DNA of 64,000 nucleotides from CAZFER01 sp964517495 (GCA_964517495.1 CAZFER010000011.1:1-64000), one strand, 5' to 3'; counted from the first letter of the stretch, positions 50,930 through 60,697 are shown. The notes: generated from the letters alone by a model not told the origin. A program made the numbers and translations.

Positions 50930-51954
50930 TTTACTTTATTCTCACCCATCTCAACAAACCGCTCGACCAGCTGGTTTAAATTTGTCACTGGTATGAAAGG
51001 CTCGGTAAGTTCTTTATTTTCAGGGGGTTTTCGGTCAAGCCGTTTTCCGGCGCCGGGGGTGAAGTTGGTTGAAATCAAGTCGGCATAGCCCATAATCTGA
51101 AGGGTCATGGGGTCGATCACTCCGATTTTGATACGTCCAACATTGGGTGCGCTGATCCAGGCATTGAAGCCGAGTGTCATTCCCATGGCTGTCAGTGTCA
51201 TTCTGACTTCGTAGCAATTGTCAAAGGTTCCATAGGGAACACTAACTCGTCCAATTGAGGTGTAGGTAAAATGCCAGGTTAATGAAATTCCCTCTATAGA
51301 GGCTGTGCTTGAATAACTTTTGTTATGATGCATCTGGCTATCGCCAAAAATGACTGGGGAGTTGCATAAATAAAAGGGCTGCCCTTCGCTTACTCCGCCG
51401 TATAGTTTTAGAGCATTATCTTCAAAAACAAAATATTGCACTGATCCGTCTGATTGGTCGGTTTCAATTACTGCGATGCGATTGCAAACCGGTTGTGTAC
51501 GTTGTCCGATAGAATAACTGAACGTATAGCCTTGAAAGTTATAGGTCCATTGCCGACCTAATTCAAAGGGGAAATATTGCTCGATGATACTTTTTGGAAT
51601 GGGGGTATAAGTCGGTGTGTGGCTTGGTGTCGGTGTCCACGTGGGGGTCAGGGTTGGCGTATGGGTTGGTGTTAGCGTTGGGGTGGGGGTAACACTCGGT
51701 GTAATGGTGGGAGTCGATGTAAATGAGGGTGTTGGAGTCAACGTTGGAACAGGTGTGGGAATGGTTCCCCCCATCCAATGTTGGCACAGAATAAACAAAT
51801 CCATGCAGTCTGTTTTCGTGTCAAGGTTTAGATCAATTCCATTTTCATGGTGCCAATCGTTTATTAATTGAATCAGTAATTCATGATTCGCGGTCTGGGC
51901 TTGAACAAAAAAAGGGCAAATGAGCAATATTATAGTAAAGATAGTCGTTTTCAT
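50926..51954 (-). CDS. Secreted protein with dockerin-like segment and Pro/Thr linker
   Basis: A 342-residue exported protein (signal TTIFTIILLICPFFVQAQTA). Residues 33-67 hold a dockerin/EF-hand-like piece (GIDLNLDTKTDCMDLFILCQ). A 60-residue Pro/Thr linker follows (many TPTPTxT units). The C-terminal 210 residues form a beta-rich domain (FPFELGRQWTYNFQGYTFSY, and a repeated 'TW.F.Y.S.G.V..P.G.F' pattern) like uncharacterised surface proteins. No catalytic motif is seen. It probably acts at the cell surface. The small ORF follows by ATGA overlap. Confidence 0.65.
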   Translation of the reverse strand: MKTTIFTIILLICPFFVQAQTANHELLIQLINDWHHENGIDLNLDTKTDCMDLFILCQHWMGGTIPTPVPTLTPTPSFTSTPTITPSVTPTPTLTPTHTPTLTPTWTPTPSHTPTYTPIPKSIIEQYFPFELGRQWTYNFQGYTFSYSIGQRTQPVCNRIAVIETDQSDGSVQYFVFEDNALKLYGGVSEGQPFYLCNSPVIFGDSQMHHNKSYSSTASIEGISLTWHFTYTSIGRVSVPYGTFDNCYEVRMTLTAMGMTLGFNAWISAPNVGRIKIGVIDPMTLQIMGYADLISTNFTPGAGKRLDRKPPENKELTEPFIPVTNLNQLVERFVEMGENKVK

Positions 51955-52090
51955 TGGTGAATAATCCCCCTATTTCCGAACCTCTTTTGGATATCCGAGT
52001 TTGCATTATATTCCAAAAAACAGGAAAATATAATGATAAATCGCTATTTTTATATTTATTTGATGTAAGGAGTTTTTAGGGAAAGTTTAA

Positions 52091-52172
52091 TGCGAGGAGC
52101 GGGACTCGAACCCGCACGGATTACTCCACTAGATCCTAAGTCTAGCGCGTCTGCCAATTCCGCCACCCTCGC
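52091..52172 (-). tRNA. tRNA-Leu (anticodon TAG)
   Basis: An 82-nt cloverleaf on the minus strand. The acceptor stem GCGAGGG/TCCTCGC has a G-T pair; the D-arm is GCGG...CAGACGC. The anticodon arm CTAGA-CTTAGGA-TCTAG gives anticodon TAG. A long variable arm typical of class II tRNA (TGGAGTAATCC) precedes the T-arm GCGGGTTCGAGTCCCGC. The discriminator base is A and CCA is not encoded. It reads CUA and, by wobble, other CUN codons. Confidence 0.97.
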
Positions 52173-52217
52173 GTGAGATTGGTTTGAATTTAATCTGTGT
52201 CGATGAGATAATTATAA

Positions 52218-53165
52218 TCAGAATTCGGTTTTTTTAAATTGTTGCGATCCTGGGATTTGATTTTTTCCTATTTGCTCTTTATCCAGTTTTATTACCCCAA
52301 GATTTATAAGCCATCGGGTTAATGGAAAAATGATCAGAATCGCGATCATGGGGATGATCCCATTATAAATTCTTCCACCCCCAACCCAAAATTCAGTAAA
52401 ATTCCCGGTTGGTTCAAAAAGGGCTCCTTTGAAAGAGAAAAAGCAGACCCATCCGGCGTGTAAACCTGCTGAATACCATAATGTTCCTGTATGTTGAACG
52501 CAATAGCAGAAAATAAAGCCCACTATAAAAAGCCCAACCGCTTTTGGGAAAAACTCGAAGCGGGAAAGCATTTCTGCCATCAATGATCCGCAATAAGAAA
52601 ACCCACTATACCAAAGATCTGGCGATTGCATATCATCTCCACGCCCTTGAACGAAATGAAGGGAGGAGAAGATCACGCTGGAAAACACTGCCGCTTTGAT
52701 CCATCCCCACCGGCTTGCTAGTGAAAGGAAGATTAAGCCGCGAAAGATATATTCTTCAACACCTGCCACCAGGCAGCCACGTAGCAATCCTTCGAAAAAA
52801 TCTTCGAATAACGTTCCAATCCGAAACGATGAAATAAATTCCCAGGCGCCGATCAATGAATAAAGGAAACTAAGTATGAATAGAAAGAGCCATACCACCC
52901 CCAATCCACAAAAGCAGTTTATAATGCCTGCTTTTGTGGGGCTAAGTCCAACATGAGCAGGGTGTTGCATCCCTATTTGCTTGCGGGCTATAATCAATCC
53001 AAGGAGGATGGCAATTTGCCACACCCGGCGAAAAACCCGTCCTGGCGGATCATCAAACGCAAGCCAATTCCCCCAAATTTGCCAAATAAAAGGAAAGAGA
53101 ACACAGGCCACCAGGGTGGAGAGCAGCAAGACGATAATAACTTTTAAAGTATTAGGAATTTTCAT
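52218..53165 (-). CDS. CPBP-family intramembrane metalloprotease
   Basis: A 315-residue polytopic membrane protein (about eight helices). The CPBP (CAAX protease/Abi) motifs are visible: AGVEEYIFRGLIFLSLASRW (EExxxR), then FSSVIFSSLHFVQG (His), then the last WYSAGLHAGWVCFF (His/Asn-like). These coordinate the metal in the membrane. Members cleave within membranes, mature peptides or act in phage abortive infection. No bacteriocin or prenyl-protein partner is close. It lies downstream of tRNA-Leu on the same strand's opposite side. Confidence 0.88.
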   Translation of the reverse strand: MKIPNTLKVIIVLLLSTLVACVLFPFIWQIWGNWLAFDDPPGRVFRRVWQIAILLGLIIARKQIGMQHPAHVGLSPTKAGIINCFCGLGVVWLFLFILSFLYSLIGAWEFISSFRIGTLFEDFFEGLLRGCLVAGVEEYIFRGLIFLSLASRWGWIKAAVFSSVIFSSLHFVQGRGDDMQSPDLWYSGFSYCGSLMAEMLSRFEFFPKAVGLFIVGFIFCYCVQHTGTLWYSAGLHAGWVCFFSFKGALFEPTGNFTEFWVGGGRIYNGIIPMIAILIIFPLTRWLINLGVIKLDKEQIGKNQIPGSQQFKKTEF

Positions 53166-53325
53166 AAATCATTCTATTTTTTAAGGTTGTGTAGATGATT
53201 TAAGTTAAATCAATCGAGATGATAATGACATATGGTATGGGAAAAGCAGGAATTGTCAAAATGGATGGGTATGGTTTATAGAGATTATAATTATGGAGCG
53301 TGTGATAATAAGGTAAAAACTATCG

Positions 53326-54276
53326 TCAAAACCGCACTTCCCGAATATCTTTTTCCAATCCTGTGGATTGGGTGAGGGGGTGATAGAGTGTGGGTTTTCG
53401 GGCTTGCAACCAGCGGCGGCCGGTGCATTGGTCGAGGAGGGAGGCATCCAATTCTGCAATGACCATGTCGTCTTGTGCTTTCCAGGTTTCGGTGATAATT
53501 CGGCCATAGGGATCGATAATCATGGCGTTACCGGTGCGTACTTCGTCGTCGTCGATGCCTACCCCGTTACTGAAGATAAGAAACAGGCCGTTGTCATGGG
53601 CACGTGAGGGGAGCCATCGCATTAACCAGCCACGGCCTTTGGGGCCAAGAAATTCCTCTTCAATGGCTTTTGGATTGGTGTTGCGCTCTTCCCACAGTTT
53701 GGGATCGATGGCTTTCATCCCGTGTGGGCTTTTTGAACGGCAGCCACCGGTTTGGTGGGGAGCGAGCAGGATATCGGCTCCCATCAAGGCGTTCATTCGG
53801 GCATTTTCGATGATGTTGTTATCAAAACAAGTCAAAACACCGATGCGGCAATCATGGGGGGTATCAAAGACAGTGTATTCATGGCCTTGGGAGATATGTT
53901 CATTGATAAAGGCATGGATTTTACGATGGCGATACATTTTGCCATTTGGCAAGGCAACCACATACGTATTGAATAAGCGGCAATCGTCGGCTTCTTCGAT
54001 TAAGCCAGCACCGATGATTATCTCATAGCGTTGGGCCAGGTTTTGCAGATGTTGGGATGAGGGGCCATCAAATACCTTTTCAGCCAAAGCAGATAAATCA
54101 TTGCGGCTTAATTTACGCAAAAACCAATAGCCGGTGATACAGCATTCAGGAAAAACGATTAATTGAACCTGTTCACTTGCGGCTTGTTTGACGAAGTGTT
54201 CGATAGTCTCCATATTATTGCTTTTATCACCCGGATTGCTTTGAAATTGAACGGAGGCTGCTTTTATGTTTTTCAT
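53326..54276 (-). CDS. Cytoplasmic carbon-nitrogen hydrolase (nitrilase superfamily)
   Basis: A protein of about 316 residues. The triad is visible as Glu in VFPECCITGYW, Lys in YRHRKIHAFINEHI and Cys in IGVLTCFDNNIIENAR. It lacks a signal peptide, unlike the nitrilase-fold protein at 18.2 kb, and the two are not close relatives. Likely substrates are amides, N-carbamoyl or aminoacid amides. The C-terminal LLDQCTGRRWLQARKPTLYH is conserved in amidase-like branches. ATG 54276 is preferred over an upstream TTG. It follows the small secreted gene by 16 bp. Confidence 0.87.
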   Translation of the reverse strand: MKNIKAASVQFQSNPGDKSNNMETIEHFVKQAASEQVQLIVFPECCITGYWFLRKLSRNDLSALAEKVFDGPSSQHLQNLAQRYEIIIGAGLIEEADDCRLFNTYVVALPNGKMYRHRKIHAFINEHISQGHEYTVFDTPHDCRIGVLTCFDNNIIENARMNALMGADILLAPHQTGGCRSKSPHGMKAIDPKLWEERNTNPKAIEEEFLGPKGRGWLMRWLPSRAHDNGLFLIFSNGVGIDDDEVRTGNAMIIDPYGRIITETWKAQDDMVIAELDASLLDQCTGRRWLQARKPTLYHPLTQSTGLEKDIREVRF

Positions 54277-54292
54277 ATTGATATCCAATCTA

Positions 54293-54454
54293 TTAAACCT
54301 GCCCGCTTAATGGATTAGTGGAATTTTCATCATCGAAGACTTCCACACTGTTTTCGGGGATATTGAGGGACTGAGAGTGAACGGTCTCTTGAAAAAAGGC
54401 GAAATGAATTACAATCCAAAGATTAAATAGCATAATAAAACGTTTAAAAAGCAT
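54293..54454 (-). CDS. Small exported protein
   Basis: 53 codons beginning at ATG 54454, with AAAGGA 8 nt upstream. The first 26 residues are a convincing signal peptide (FKRFIMLFNLWIVIHFAFF, then QETVHS). The mature part is only about 27 residues and acidic (NIPENSVEVFDDENSTNPLS). It lies immediately upstream of the hydrolase gene and in the same direction, so they are probably co-transcribed. The family is unknown. Confidence 0.5.
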   Translation of the reverse strand: MLFKRFIMLFNLWIVIHFAFFQETVHSQSLNIPENSVEVFDDENSTNPLSGQV

Positions 54455-54595
54455 GGAGATGTTCCTTTCCAGCATGGTGGTCTTGATTTTGAAGATTGCA
54501 TGCAGATATTAAAATGCGAAGTCGAGAAAATGCAAAGAATTAAGTAATATGAGACGTCATTTAATAATGAAATACAAACCAGTGAAGGTAGTGAT

Positions 54596-55723
54596 GTGTA
54601 TCGATACCCGTTAAACCGTCCCTATATAAGTGGCAATGAATTGGAATATATCAAAGATGCGTTGGAGAACCGGCAGTTGGCGGGGGATGGCCCCTATACT
54701 CAACGATGCCGTAAATTGTTGGAATCAATTTTTCATGGTTCCAAGGTTTTATTAACAACATCATGTACGCATGCCTTGGAAATTACCGCACTGCTTTTAT
54801 CTATAGGAGAGGGTGATGAATTTATTGTTCCATCATTTACGTTTGTTTCAACGGTGAACGCTTTTGCCTTGCGAGGAGCTCGGCCGGTTTTTGTTGATAT
54901 TCGGCCGGATACATTGAATATGGATGAAACCCAGCTGGAGTTGCTCATTACTCCACGTACCAAAGCCATCCTTCCCGTTCATTATATGGGTGTGGGGTGT
55001 GAGATGGATGAAATTAACCGAGTATCTATCAAGCATAATATTCCTGTTATTGAAGACAATGCACATGGTTTTTTGGGGAAATATCAAGGCCAATGGTTAG
55101 GAACATTTGGCCGTTTTGCGGCTTTGAGTTTTCATGAAACGAAGAATTTTACCTGTGGTGAGGGTGGTGCCTTGATGATCAATGATGAGGATTATTATGA
55201 ACAAGCTGAAATTTTGCGGGAAAAAGGAACCAATCGAAGTCAGTTTTTACGGGGAGAGGCCGATGCGTATAGTTGGGTGGAATTAGGATCGAGTTTTTTG
55301 CCTTCTGATTTATTGGCCGCGGTGTTATATGCTCAATTGGAGGAGAAAGAGGGTATTCAAGCCAAACGAAAGAGGATTTGGGATCGTTATTTCCATGAGT
55401 TGAGTGATTGGGGGGATCGAATGGGAATTCAATTACCAACTATTCCAAATGAGTGTGAACACCCTTCTCATCAGTTTTATATTCTCATGCCTAATGAATC
55501 ATTGAGAACTCGTTTAATAAAGCATTTACATGCGCAAGGTATACAAAGTGCATTTCACTATTTGCCGTTGCATGTATCGAAACAAGGGCAAAAGTATGGG
55601 TATCAAAAAGGCGGCTGCCCCATCGCGGAAGATGTGTGCAGCCGCCTGATTCGTTTTCCGTTTTATAATGATCTTAAAGACGAAGATATGGATTATATCA
55701 TCAAATCCATAACATCATTTTAA
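54596..55723 (+). CDS. wecE: DegT/DnrJ/EryC1 aminotransferase, WecE/RffA-like
   Basis: A 375-residue PLP enzyme. The PLP Lys is in FHETKNFTCGEGGAL. The N-terminus (LNRPYISGNELEYIKDALEN, GDGPYTQRC) and LTTSCTHALEITALLL closely follow RffA/WecE, which aminates dTDP-4-keto-6-deoxy-D-glucose to dTDP-4-amino-4,6-dideoxygalactose for surface glycans. GTG start 54596 has AAGG 7 nt upstream. It fits with the epimerase and glycosyltransferase elsewhere in the window but is not in the same operon. Its 3' end overlaps ackA by 9 nt, convergent. Confidence 0.88.
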   Translation: MYRYPLNRPYISGNELEYIKDALENRQLAGDGPYTQRCRKLLESIFHGSKVLLTTSCTHALEITALLLSIGEGDEFIVPSFTFVSTVNAFALRGARPVFVDIRPDTLNMDETQLELLITPRTKAILPVHYMGVGCEMDEINRVSIKHNIPVIEDNAHGFLGKYQGQWLGTFGRFAALSFHETKNFTCGEGGALMINDEDYYEQAEILREKGTNRSQFLRGEADAYSWVELGSSFLPSDLLAAVLYAQLEEKEGIQAKRKRIWDRYFHELSDWGDRMGIQLPTIPNECEHPSHQFYILMPNESLRTRLIKHLHAQGIQSAFHYLPLHVSKQGQKYGYQKGGCPIAEDVCSRLIRFPFYNDLKDEDMDYIIKSITSF

Positions 55724-56974
55724 AATGCATCGGACAGTGTCGCGGGCGAAGACAAGTTCCTCATTGGTTGGGATGGCCCATACTCCAACAGGTGCGTTAT
55801 CTTTGGAGATTTGACCTTCGACACCAACGCATTTTTTGTTTTTCCGTTTATCTATTGAGATTCCCATAAATTCAAGCCCATCACAGGCTTCCAGGCGAAC
55901 GCTGGCAGAGTTTTCACCGATTCCACCGGTAAAAATAACGTGATCCACACCGCCCATAACTCCAGCATAAGAGGCGATATATTTTTTTAATCGATAACAG
56001 AACATATCAATGGCGATTTGAGCGCGTTCACTTCCTTCATCAGCAGCGCTTTGGATTTCGCGCATATCGCTGGAAACGCCGGAAATACCTAATAATCCTG
56101 AATGTTTGTTGAGTAAATTATTGGCTTCATTCAGGGTTAGCCCCTCTTTGGCCATTAATGTCAGGATAATGGATGGATCCAAATCACCTGTTCGGGTCCC
56201 CATTAATAATCCTTCCAGGGGGGTGAAACCCATGGAGTGATCGACCGATTTGCCGTGATCCAAAGCGGTAATACTGCAGCCGTTTCCCATGTGGCAGGTG
56301 ATTATGCGGAGTTTATCTCTGGTTTTTCCAGCCAGCTGGCCCAACCGGTAAGAAACATAGCGGTGAGAAATTCCGTGAAAACCATATCGCCGAATGCCGT
56401 GCTTTTTGTATATGGAATAGGGTAAGCCATACAAAAAGGCTTTTGGGGGCATGGTTTGATGGAAAGCAGTGTCAAAAATAGCGACATGAGGGCAATGGGA
56501 AAGAATATCCCGGGTAGCAAAGTACCCTTTTAAGTTATGGGGATTATGTAAGGGAGCAAATTCAACACAGGCCCGTATACCCGAGACGATATTTTCATCG
56601 ATCACGACGGATTCAGTAAAGCGTTCACCACCATGGACGATACGGTGGCCAACCGCTTCAATCTCTTTAGGTGAGGAAACAACACCCTTTTCCGGATCGG
56701 TAAGGGCTCGCAAGGCATGAGAGATGGCTTCGCCATGATCGAGAATTTCAATCGGTTCTTTTTCTTCAGGGGGGAGGGAATCTTTTTTTTCGGGAAGGTG
56801 TAAAGGATTTTCATTCAAAAACTGGTACCGAAGAATGGCTGGAGATAAGCCAATTTTTTCCACCACACCCCGAGCGAGAACGACTTCATTTTGATCTTTG
56901 ATGCGATTTAAATCGGTTTCGATTAATTGGAACTTTACTGACGAGCTACCGCAATTTAAAACAAGTACTTTCAT
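55715..56974 (-). CDS. ackA: Acetate kinase
   Basis: A 419-residue kinase of the ASKHA fold that interconverts acetyl phosphate and ATP + acetate. Signatures are LVLNCGSSSVKFQL (N-terminal), HRIVHGGERFTE, VAIFDTAFHQTMP, ITCHMGNGCSITALDHGKSV and TGGIGENSASVR. The length is a little over the usual 400 because of an insertion after residue 55 (KKDSLPPEEKEPIE). It lies 54 bp downstream of pta, forming the usual substrate-level phosphorylation pair. Confidence 0.97.
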   Translation of the reverse strand: MKVLVLNCGSSSVKFQLIETDLNRIKDQNEVVLARGVVEKIGLSPAILRYQFLNENPLHLPEKKDSLPPEEKEPIEILDHGEAISHALRALTDPEKGVVSSPKEIEAVGHRIVHGGERFTESVVIDENIVSGIRACVEFAPLHNPHNLKGYFATRDILSHCPHVAIFDTAFHQTMPPKAFLYGLPYSIYKKHGIRRYGFHGISHRYVSYRLGQLAGKTRDKLRIITCHMGNGCSITALDHGKSVDHSMGFTPLEGLLMGTRTGDLDPSIILTLMAKEGLTLNEANNLLNKHSGLLGISGVSSDMREIQSAADEGSERAQIAIDMFCYRLKKYIASYAGVMGGVDHVIFTGGIGENSASVRLEACDGLEFMGISIDKRKNKKCVGVEGQISKDNAPVGVWAIPTNEELVFARDTVRCILK

Positions 56975-57028
56975 GCTGTATATCCTCTATTGGTAGAAGT
57001 ACATCATTGTTTATCAGAACGATGGTAA

Positions 57029-58039
57029 TTATTGTAAACCTTTGGCGGCTTGAGCCTGAACACAGGTGATGGCGATCGTATTAAAAATATCATTGGCGCT
57101 GCAACCACGGGATAAATCATTGACCGGTAAAGCCATCCCTTGTAGCAAGGGGCCATAGGCTTCTGCTTTTGCCAATCGTTCTGTTAATTTGTAAGCGATA
57201 TTTCCTGCGTTTAAATCAGGGAAAATCAGTGTATTAGCGATTCCGGCCACCGGACTGTCTGGTGCTTTACGTTTGCCGATAGCCTCGATTAATGCAGTAT
57301 CAGCTTGCAATTCACCGTCAATTTTTAAGTCCGGCCTGCGGTCCCGAGCGATTTTGGTGGCTTCGATCACTTTTTCGACGATGGGATGGCTTGCACTGCC
57401 ATAAGTTGAGAAAGAAAGCATGGCAACGACTGGTTCCACACCCACCAGGGCTTTCATGGAATCAGCGGTTGATATGGCGATATCAGCCAATTGTTCGGGT
57501 GTTGGATCGGGGACCACACCGCAGTCACCATACATTAATGTTCCTTGGGCGCCGTAAGGGCAGTCGGGAACGATCATCATGAAGCAGGATGAGACGGTTT
57601 TGATTCCCTCTGTGATGCCAATAATTTGAATAGCCGAACGGATCACGTTGGCGGTGGCGTTTACGGCTCCAGCCACCATTCCATCTGCGGCATCTTCACG
57701 AACCATCATGGCGCCATAATAGAGTGGGTCACGGAAAGTTTCATCGGCTTTTTCTTTGGTTAATCCTTTGTTTTTGCGGCGTTCAGCGAATAACTCAGAC
57801 CAGGCATCACGTTGCGGATGGGTCATATGATCCACAATATTGATTTCCTCAAGGGAAATTCCTTCTTTGTCAGCGGCAGCCTGGATATCCGCTGATTCAC
57901 TTATCAATATGACTTGAGCAATTTTCTCATCCGTAGCTCGCCGTGCGGCTTCCAACATACGTTTGTCGGTTGCTTCGGGCAAAACGATTCGAAGAGGATT
58001 TCTTTTCGCTTCATTTAGAATTCGTTCCAATGGGTGCAT
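57029..58039 (-). CDS. pta: Phosphate acetyltransferase
   Basis: A 336-residue single-domain Pta that converts acetyl-CoA and phosphate to acetyl phosphate. Conserved parts are RIVLPEATDKRMLEAA, DGMVAGAVNATANVIRSAIQ, YGDCGVVPDPTPEQLADIAI and TLIFPDLNAGNIAYKLTERL. It lacks the N-terminal DRTGG/BioD-like domains of the E. coli form, as in most short Pta. It is between hpf and ackA on one strand. With ackA it indicates acetate production or use. Confidence 0.97.
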   Translation of the reverse strand: MHPLERILNEAKRNPLRIVLPEATDKRMLEAARRATDEKIAQVILISESADIQAAADKEGISLEEINIVDHMTHPQRDAWSELFAERRKNKGLTKEKADETFRDPLYYGAMMVREDAADGMVAGAVNATANVIRSAIQIIGITEGIKTVSSCFMMIVPDCPYGAQGTLMYGDCGVVPDPTPEQLADIAISTADSMKALVGVEPVVAMLSFSTYGSASHPIVEKVIEATKIARDRRPDLKIDGELQADTALIEAIGKRKAPDSPVAGIANTLIFPDLNAGNIAYKLTERLAKAEAYGPLLQGMALPVNDLSRGCSANDIFNTIAITCVQAQAAKGLQ

Positions 58040-58081
58040 AGTGTCCTCTGCGTACTCCCTTTTCCGAATAGCGTGGAAATT

Positions 58082-58375
58082 TTAGGTTTTTTGGTTGATA
58101 TGTTTGTCTTTTTCTTTGCGGAGTTGGGCCTCAACTTTACTCACGGCTTTGTCGATGCAGGTGCGAACATTCTCGCCGCGGTCGCTGCCGTGCAGAACTT
58201 TATGAAGACCATGAAATGTGATCTCCACAAATTGATCATTATCATTTCGTTCAAGCACAACATGCGCTTCACAATTCCCGTGAGCATATTTTTCCAGTTT
58301 AGAGATTTTTCTCTCCACGTATTCACGTAAAGGTTCGGAGAGCTGATGTCTACGGCTGGTGATATCAATATGCAT
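58082..58375 (-). CDS. hpf: Ribosome hibernation-promoting factor (HPF/RaiA family)
   Basis: A protein of about 97 residues with the short-HPF layout: MHIDITSRRHQLSEPLREYV at the start and EAHVVLERNDNDQFVEITFH in the middle. Its charged end (KAVSKVEAQLRKEKDKHI) packs against 16S rRNA. It stabilises idle ribosomes in stationary phase. It lacks the C-terminal dimerisation domain of long HPF. I place the start at ATG 58375; an in-frame GTG is two codons earlier. It leads the hpf-pta-ackA order and may share its promoter. Confidence 0.93.
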   Translation of the reverse strand: MHIDITSRRHQLSEPLREYVERKISKLEKYAHGNCEAHVVLERNDNDQFVEITFHGLHKVLHGSDRGENVRTCIDKAVSKVEAQLRKEKDKHINQKT

Positions 58376-58562
58376 AGGCACAAACCCCTTTTAATTATTA
58401 TAGTATTTTCTTTGCATCAGAATCGAAAGCCGTGTGTGATAATTTTCTACAATTCTATTGCGTTTAATCACTTCTTTTAATATTCCTTTCATCAAATCAA
58501 CACGAGGATGCTATTGGGTGGAATGAATTCTTTGTAGGGTAAATACTCTCTGTTTATCTCTA

Positions 58563-59708
58563 TTAATCATATAAAGACCAGTCTTTGACCTGGATGACTT
58601 CTTCGTTAGTGATGAATTCAATATCAGATACAGTTTCACCTTTTTTTACTCGAATCATTTCTCGATCTTGTGGATCATCCCGGTTAATATAACCGTTTTC
58701 TCGTTCTCCATTATAATATTCTTTGGTTACTGGATACAAAAAGGAAGGTGAAAATTCGTCTTCGGCGAAGGGACCGACCCGGGCTGGTCCTACAAATCGT
58801 GGATCAATGGGTTCAATCAAAAGTTCATATTCCCCAGGAGGAATACCGTTAAACACAAACTCGCCGGTTAATTCAATTAACAGATCAGAAACAACGGAAT
58901 AGGAGTCGACTAGTGGTGTATCAACTTTAACAGCCACAACATTGGCACCTTGTACCCATTCATTGGTTGGGCGGATGACCGTGCCTTTGATGGTTCCTAA
59001 TTCTGAATTCAAATTGTCGCCGGGATAATGTGATTTCAAGGTCATTTTATCATCCTGGCTGAGGGATAATGGTGAAACCATATCGTTTGTTTCAAGAGGA
59101 AACATAATAGGCAAAAATAAGTTATTGGAGGGATCGTTATCGAAAGCAAATTCAGTATGAACCTGGGAGTGATCCAATCCCACAAAATGCCCAATTTCAT
59201 GTAGCATGGTGGAATAAAGCCGAAGGTTATTGGTGCCATCATCGGTGATCAATTTTCCATTGAGAATAATGGTTGAATTTTTTATTTCACCGGAACCATT
59301 GTTAAAGGAATTACTGGTATACCCCATAAAAATTTCAGATGCTCCCTGGCCGCGTAACATGTCCAGGATTTCCCCGTTATTATCAAAAATCACAGGATTA
59401 GTTCCTTCGTCGAGATGATTAAAGAACTCGTTGAAATTTTCCGATGTAACATCTTGTTCCAATAAGCCCTTAAATTCCAGATTAAGAAGGGAATGAGGGA
59501 CATTAGACCACTCCCGGCAAGCGAGAATCACCAATTGTTGGGCAATATTTTCGGAACAAAACCCTAAGTTTCCAAGGTCGATTACGTAAGGAATTTGGGG
59601 ATTAGTCCATCGCAGAACAGCGCCTGTGGATAGAACAATGGGATTACCGGCAAAAGAACACTGTGCGATAAGTAAAACGATAATAAGACCGAACAAACAG
59701 ATTTTCAT
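58563..59708 (-). CDS. Secreted matrixin-like zinc metalloprotease
   Basis: A 381-residue exported protein (signal CLFGLIIVLLIAQCSFA). The zinc site MLHEIGHFVGLDHSQV (HExxHxxGxxH) lies at about residue 170, followed by a Met-turn candidate in NLFLPIMFPLE. This is a metzincin of the matrixin/M10-like group. Residues 235-330 form a carboxypeptidase-regulatory-like beta domain (GTIKGTVIRPTNEWVQGANV; GEFVFNGIPPGEYELLIEP). The C-terminus VIQVKDWSLYD resembles the DW.LY end of the 43-kb protein. It should degrade proteins outside the cell. Confidence 0.83.
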   Translation of the reverse strand: MKICLFGLIIVLLIAQCSFAGNPIVLSTGAVLRWTNPQIPYVIDLGNLGFCSENIAQQLVILACREWSNVPHSLLNLEFKGLLEQDVTSENFNEFFNHLDEGTNPVIFDNNGEILDMLRGQGASEIFMGYTSNSFNNGSGEIKNSTIILNGKLITDDGTNNLRLYSTMLHEIGHFVGLDHSQVHTEFAFDNDPSNNLFLPIMFPLETNDMVSPLSLSQDDKMTLKSHYPGDNLNSELGTIKGTVIRPTNEWVQGANVVAVKVDTPLVDSYSVVSDLLIELTGEFVFNGIPPGEYELLIEPIDPRFVGPARVGPFAEDEFSPSFLYPVTKEYYNGERENGYINRDDPQDREMIRVKKGETVSDIEFITNEEVIQVKDWSLYD

Positions 59709-59863
59709 GTCGAATTAACTAATGGAAGAATTTTATTTCTATTTCTAACGATATCATAATACGTTCAAAACAAAAGAACCATAACTGCTAAAAGTCTCTT
59801 AAAAAAGCTTTCCCCTTTTTGGGGACGTTAGCATCTTGTTTTTAAAACTTAAGTGGTTAGCCA

Positions 59864-60040
59864 TGTGTGGTTCCATTCCTCTCCTCAAGATTGGGAGGGG
59901 CCAGGGGAGGGTTGATATGAAAACGTTGAGCACAATCATTTAACCCCCTCCTGATCTCCCCCATTTCATTGGGGGAATCGTGGGGCTAATTATAAGTTTT
60001 CCCTCCCTTTTCACTTCATATGGCTGGCATGTTACTTTAA
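59864..60040 (+). repeat. Dispersed repeat, family A, copy 3
   Basis: The same order as at 24.58 kb: CCTCAAGATTGGGAGG, GGGGAGGGTTGATATG, TTTAACCCCCTCCTGATCTC and TTTTCACTTCATATGGCTGG. The match is close and in the same orientation. It is non-coding. Confidence 0.82.
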
Positions 60041-60697
60041 AACAAATTCATCTTAATTACTGGAGAGTGCGAAGTTCTAGCCTTAAGTTTAATAAAATAA
60101 ATATGTTAGTAGTGTTTCTGCTCGTCAGTTATAACTCATTGAATTTAGGGGATTTACGGTCAAACTACTCAAGAATTTCGCATTCGTGAGTTAATTAAGC
60201 GAATAATAATTATTTTAATTGGATGTTCAGTAAATTCAATTTATTATGATAATGAATTGAATTTTTAGCACTTATCGTAATCTTTTGTTAGGTGATTATT
60301 GGTCATTATTATAAAACATATGTTAAATCATTAAAAAAAAAATCAAGTATCTCTCTTGTTTTTCAAAATTTGTCCGATTATATTTAAGAATCTTTCCAGG
60401 TGTCAATAAATTGGATTTTATCGAATCTTTTTGCGTGAATTGTTCTTTTTTCTTGATTATAATGAAGAGTATTTTAAGAGAGAGTTAGTATCAAGTTCGT
60501 TATTTTGTTCATTGAAAAAAATAAATTTGTTGCATTGACATCAAAGAGAAAATCTTTTATGGTAGCCGCGTTGGCAAAGGTTAATACCATAAGTTCATTA
60601 CACACTTGGAAGCCTATTTCTTTGTTATAAGATGTATTTTTAATGTACTATTGTTGTTATGAGGGTATGAGGGAAATCTCCAGAAGGTGCATTTGAC
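60041..60697. other. AT-rich intergenic region with promoter of the M23 gene
   Basis: More than 600 bp of AT-rich DNA without a convincing ORF or RNA. Near its end TTGACA (60535-60540), a 17-bp spacer and TATGGT (60558-60563) form a strong sigma70-type promoter for the endopeptidase gene, giving a leader of about 128 nt. Nothing else is recognised. Confidence 0.6.

Noticed and set aside
51563..51871. Repetitive sequence as a CRISPR or tandem-repeat array
   Set aside because: It encodes the Thr/Pro linker of the secreted protein; the repeat unit is codon-level and there are no spacers.
60041..60300. TTATAACTCATT at about 60.13 kb as another fic-type operator
   Set aside because: A single, isolated, partial match in AT-rich DNA without a promoter.
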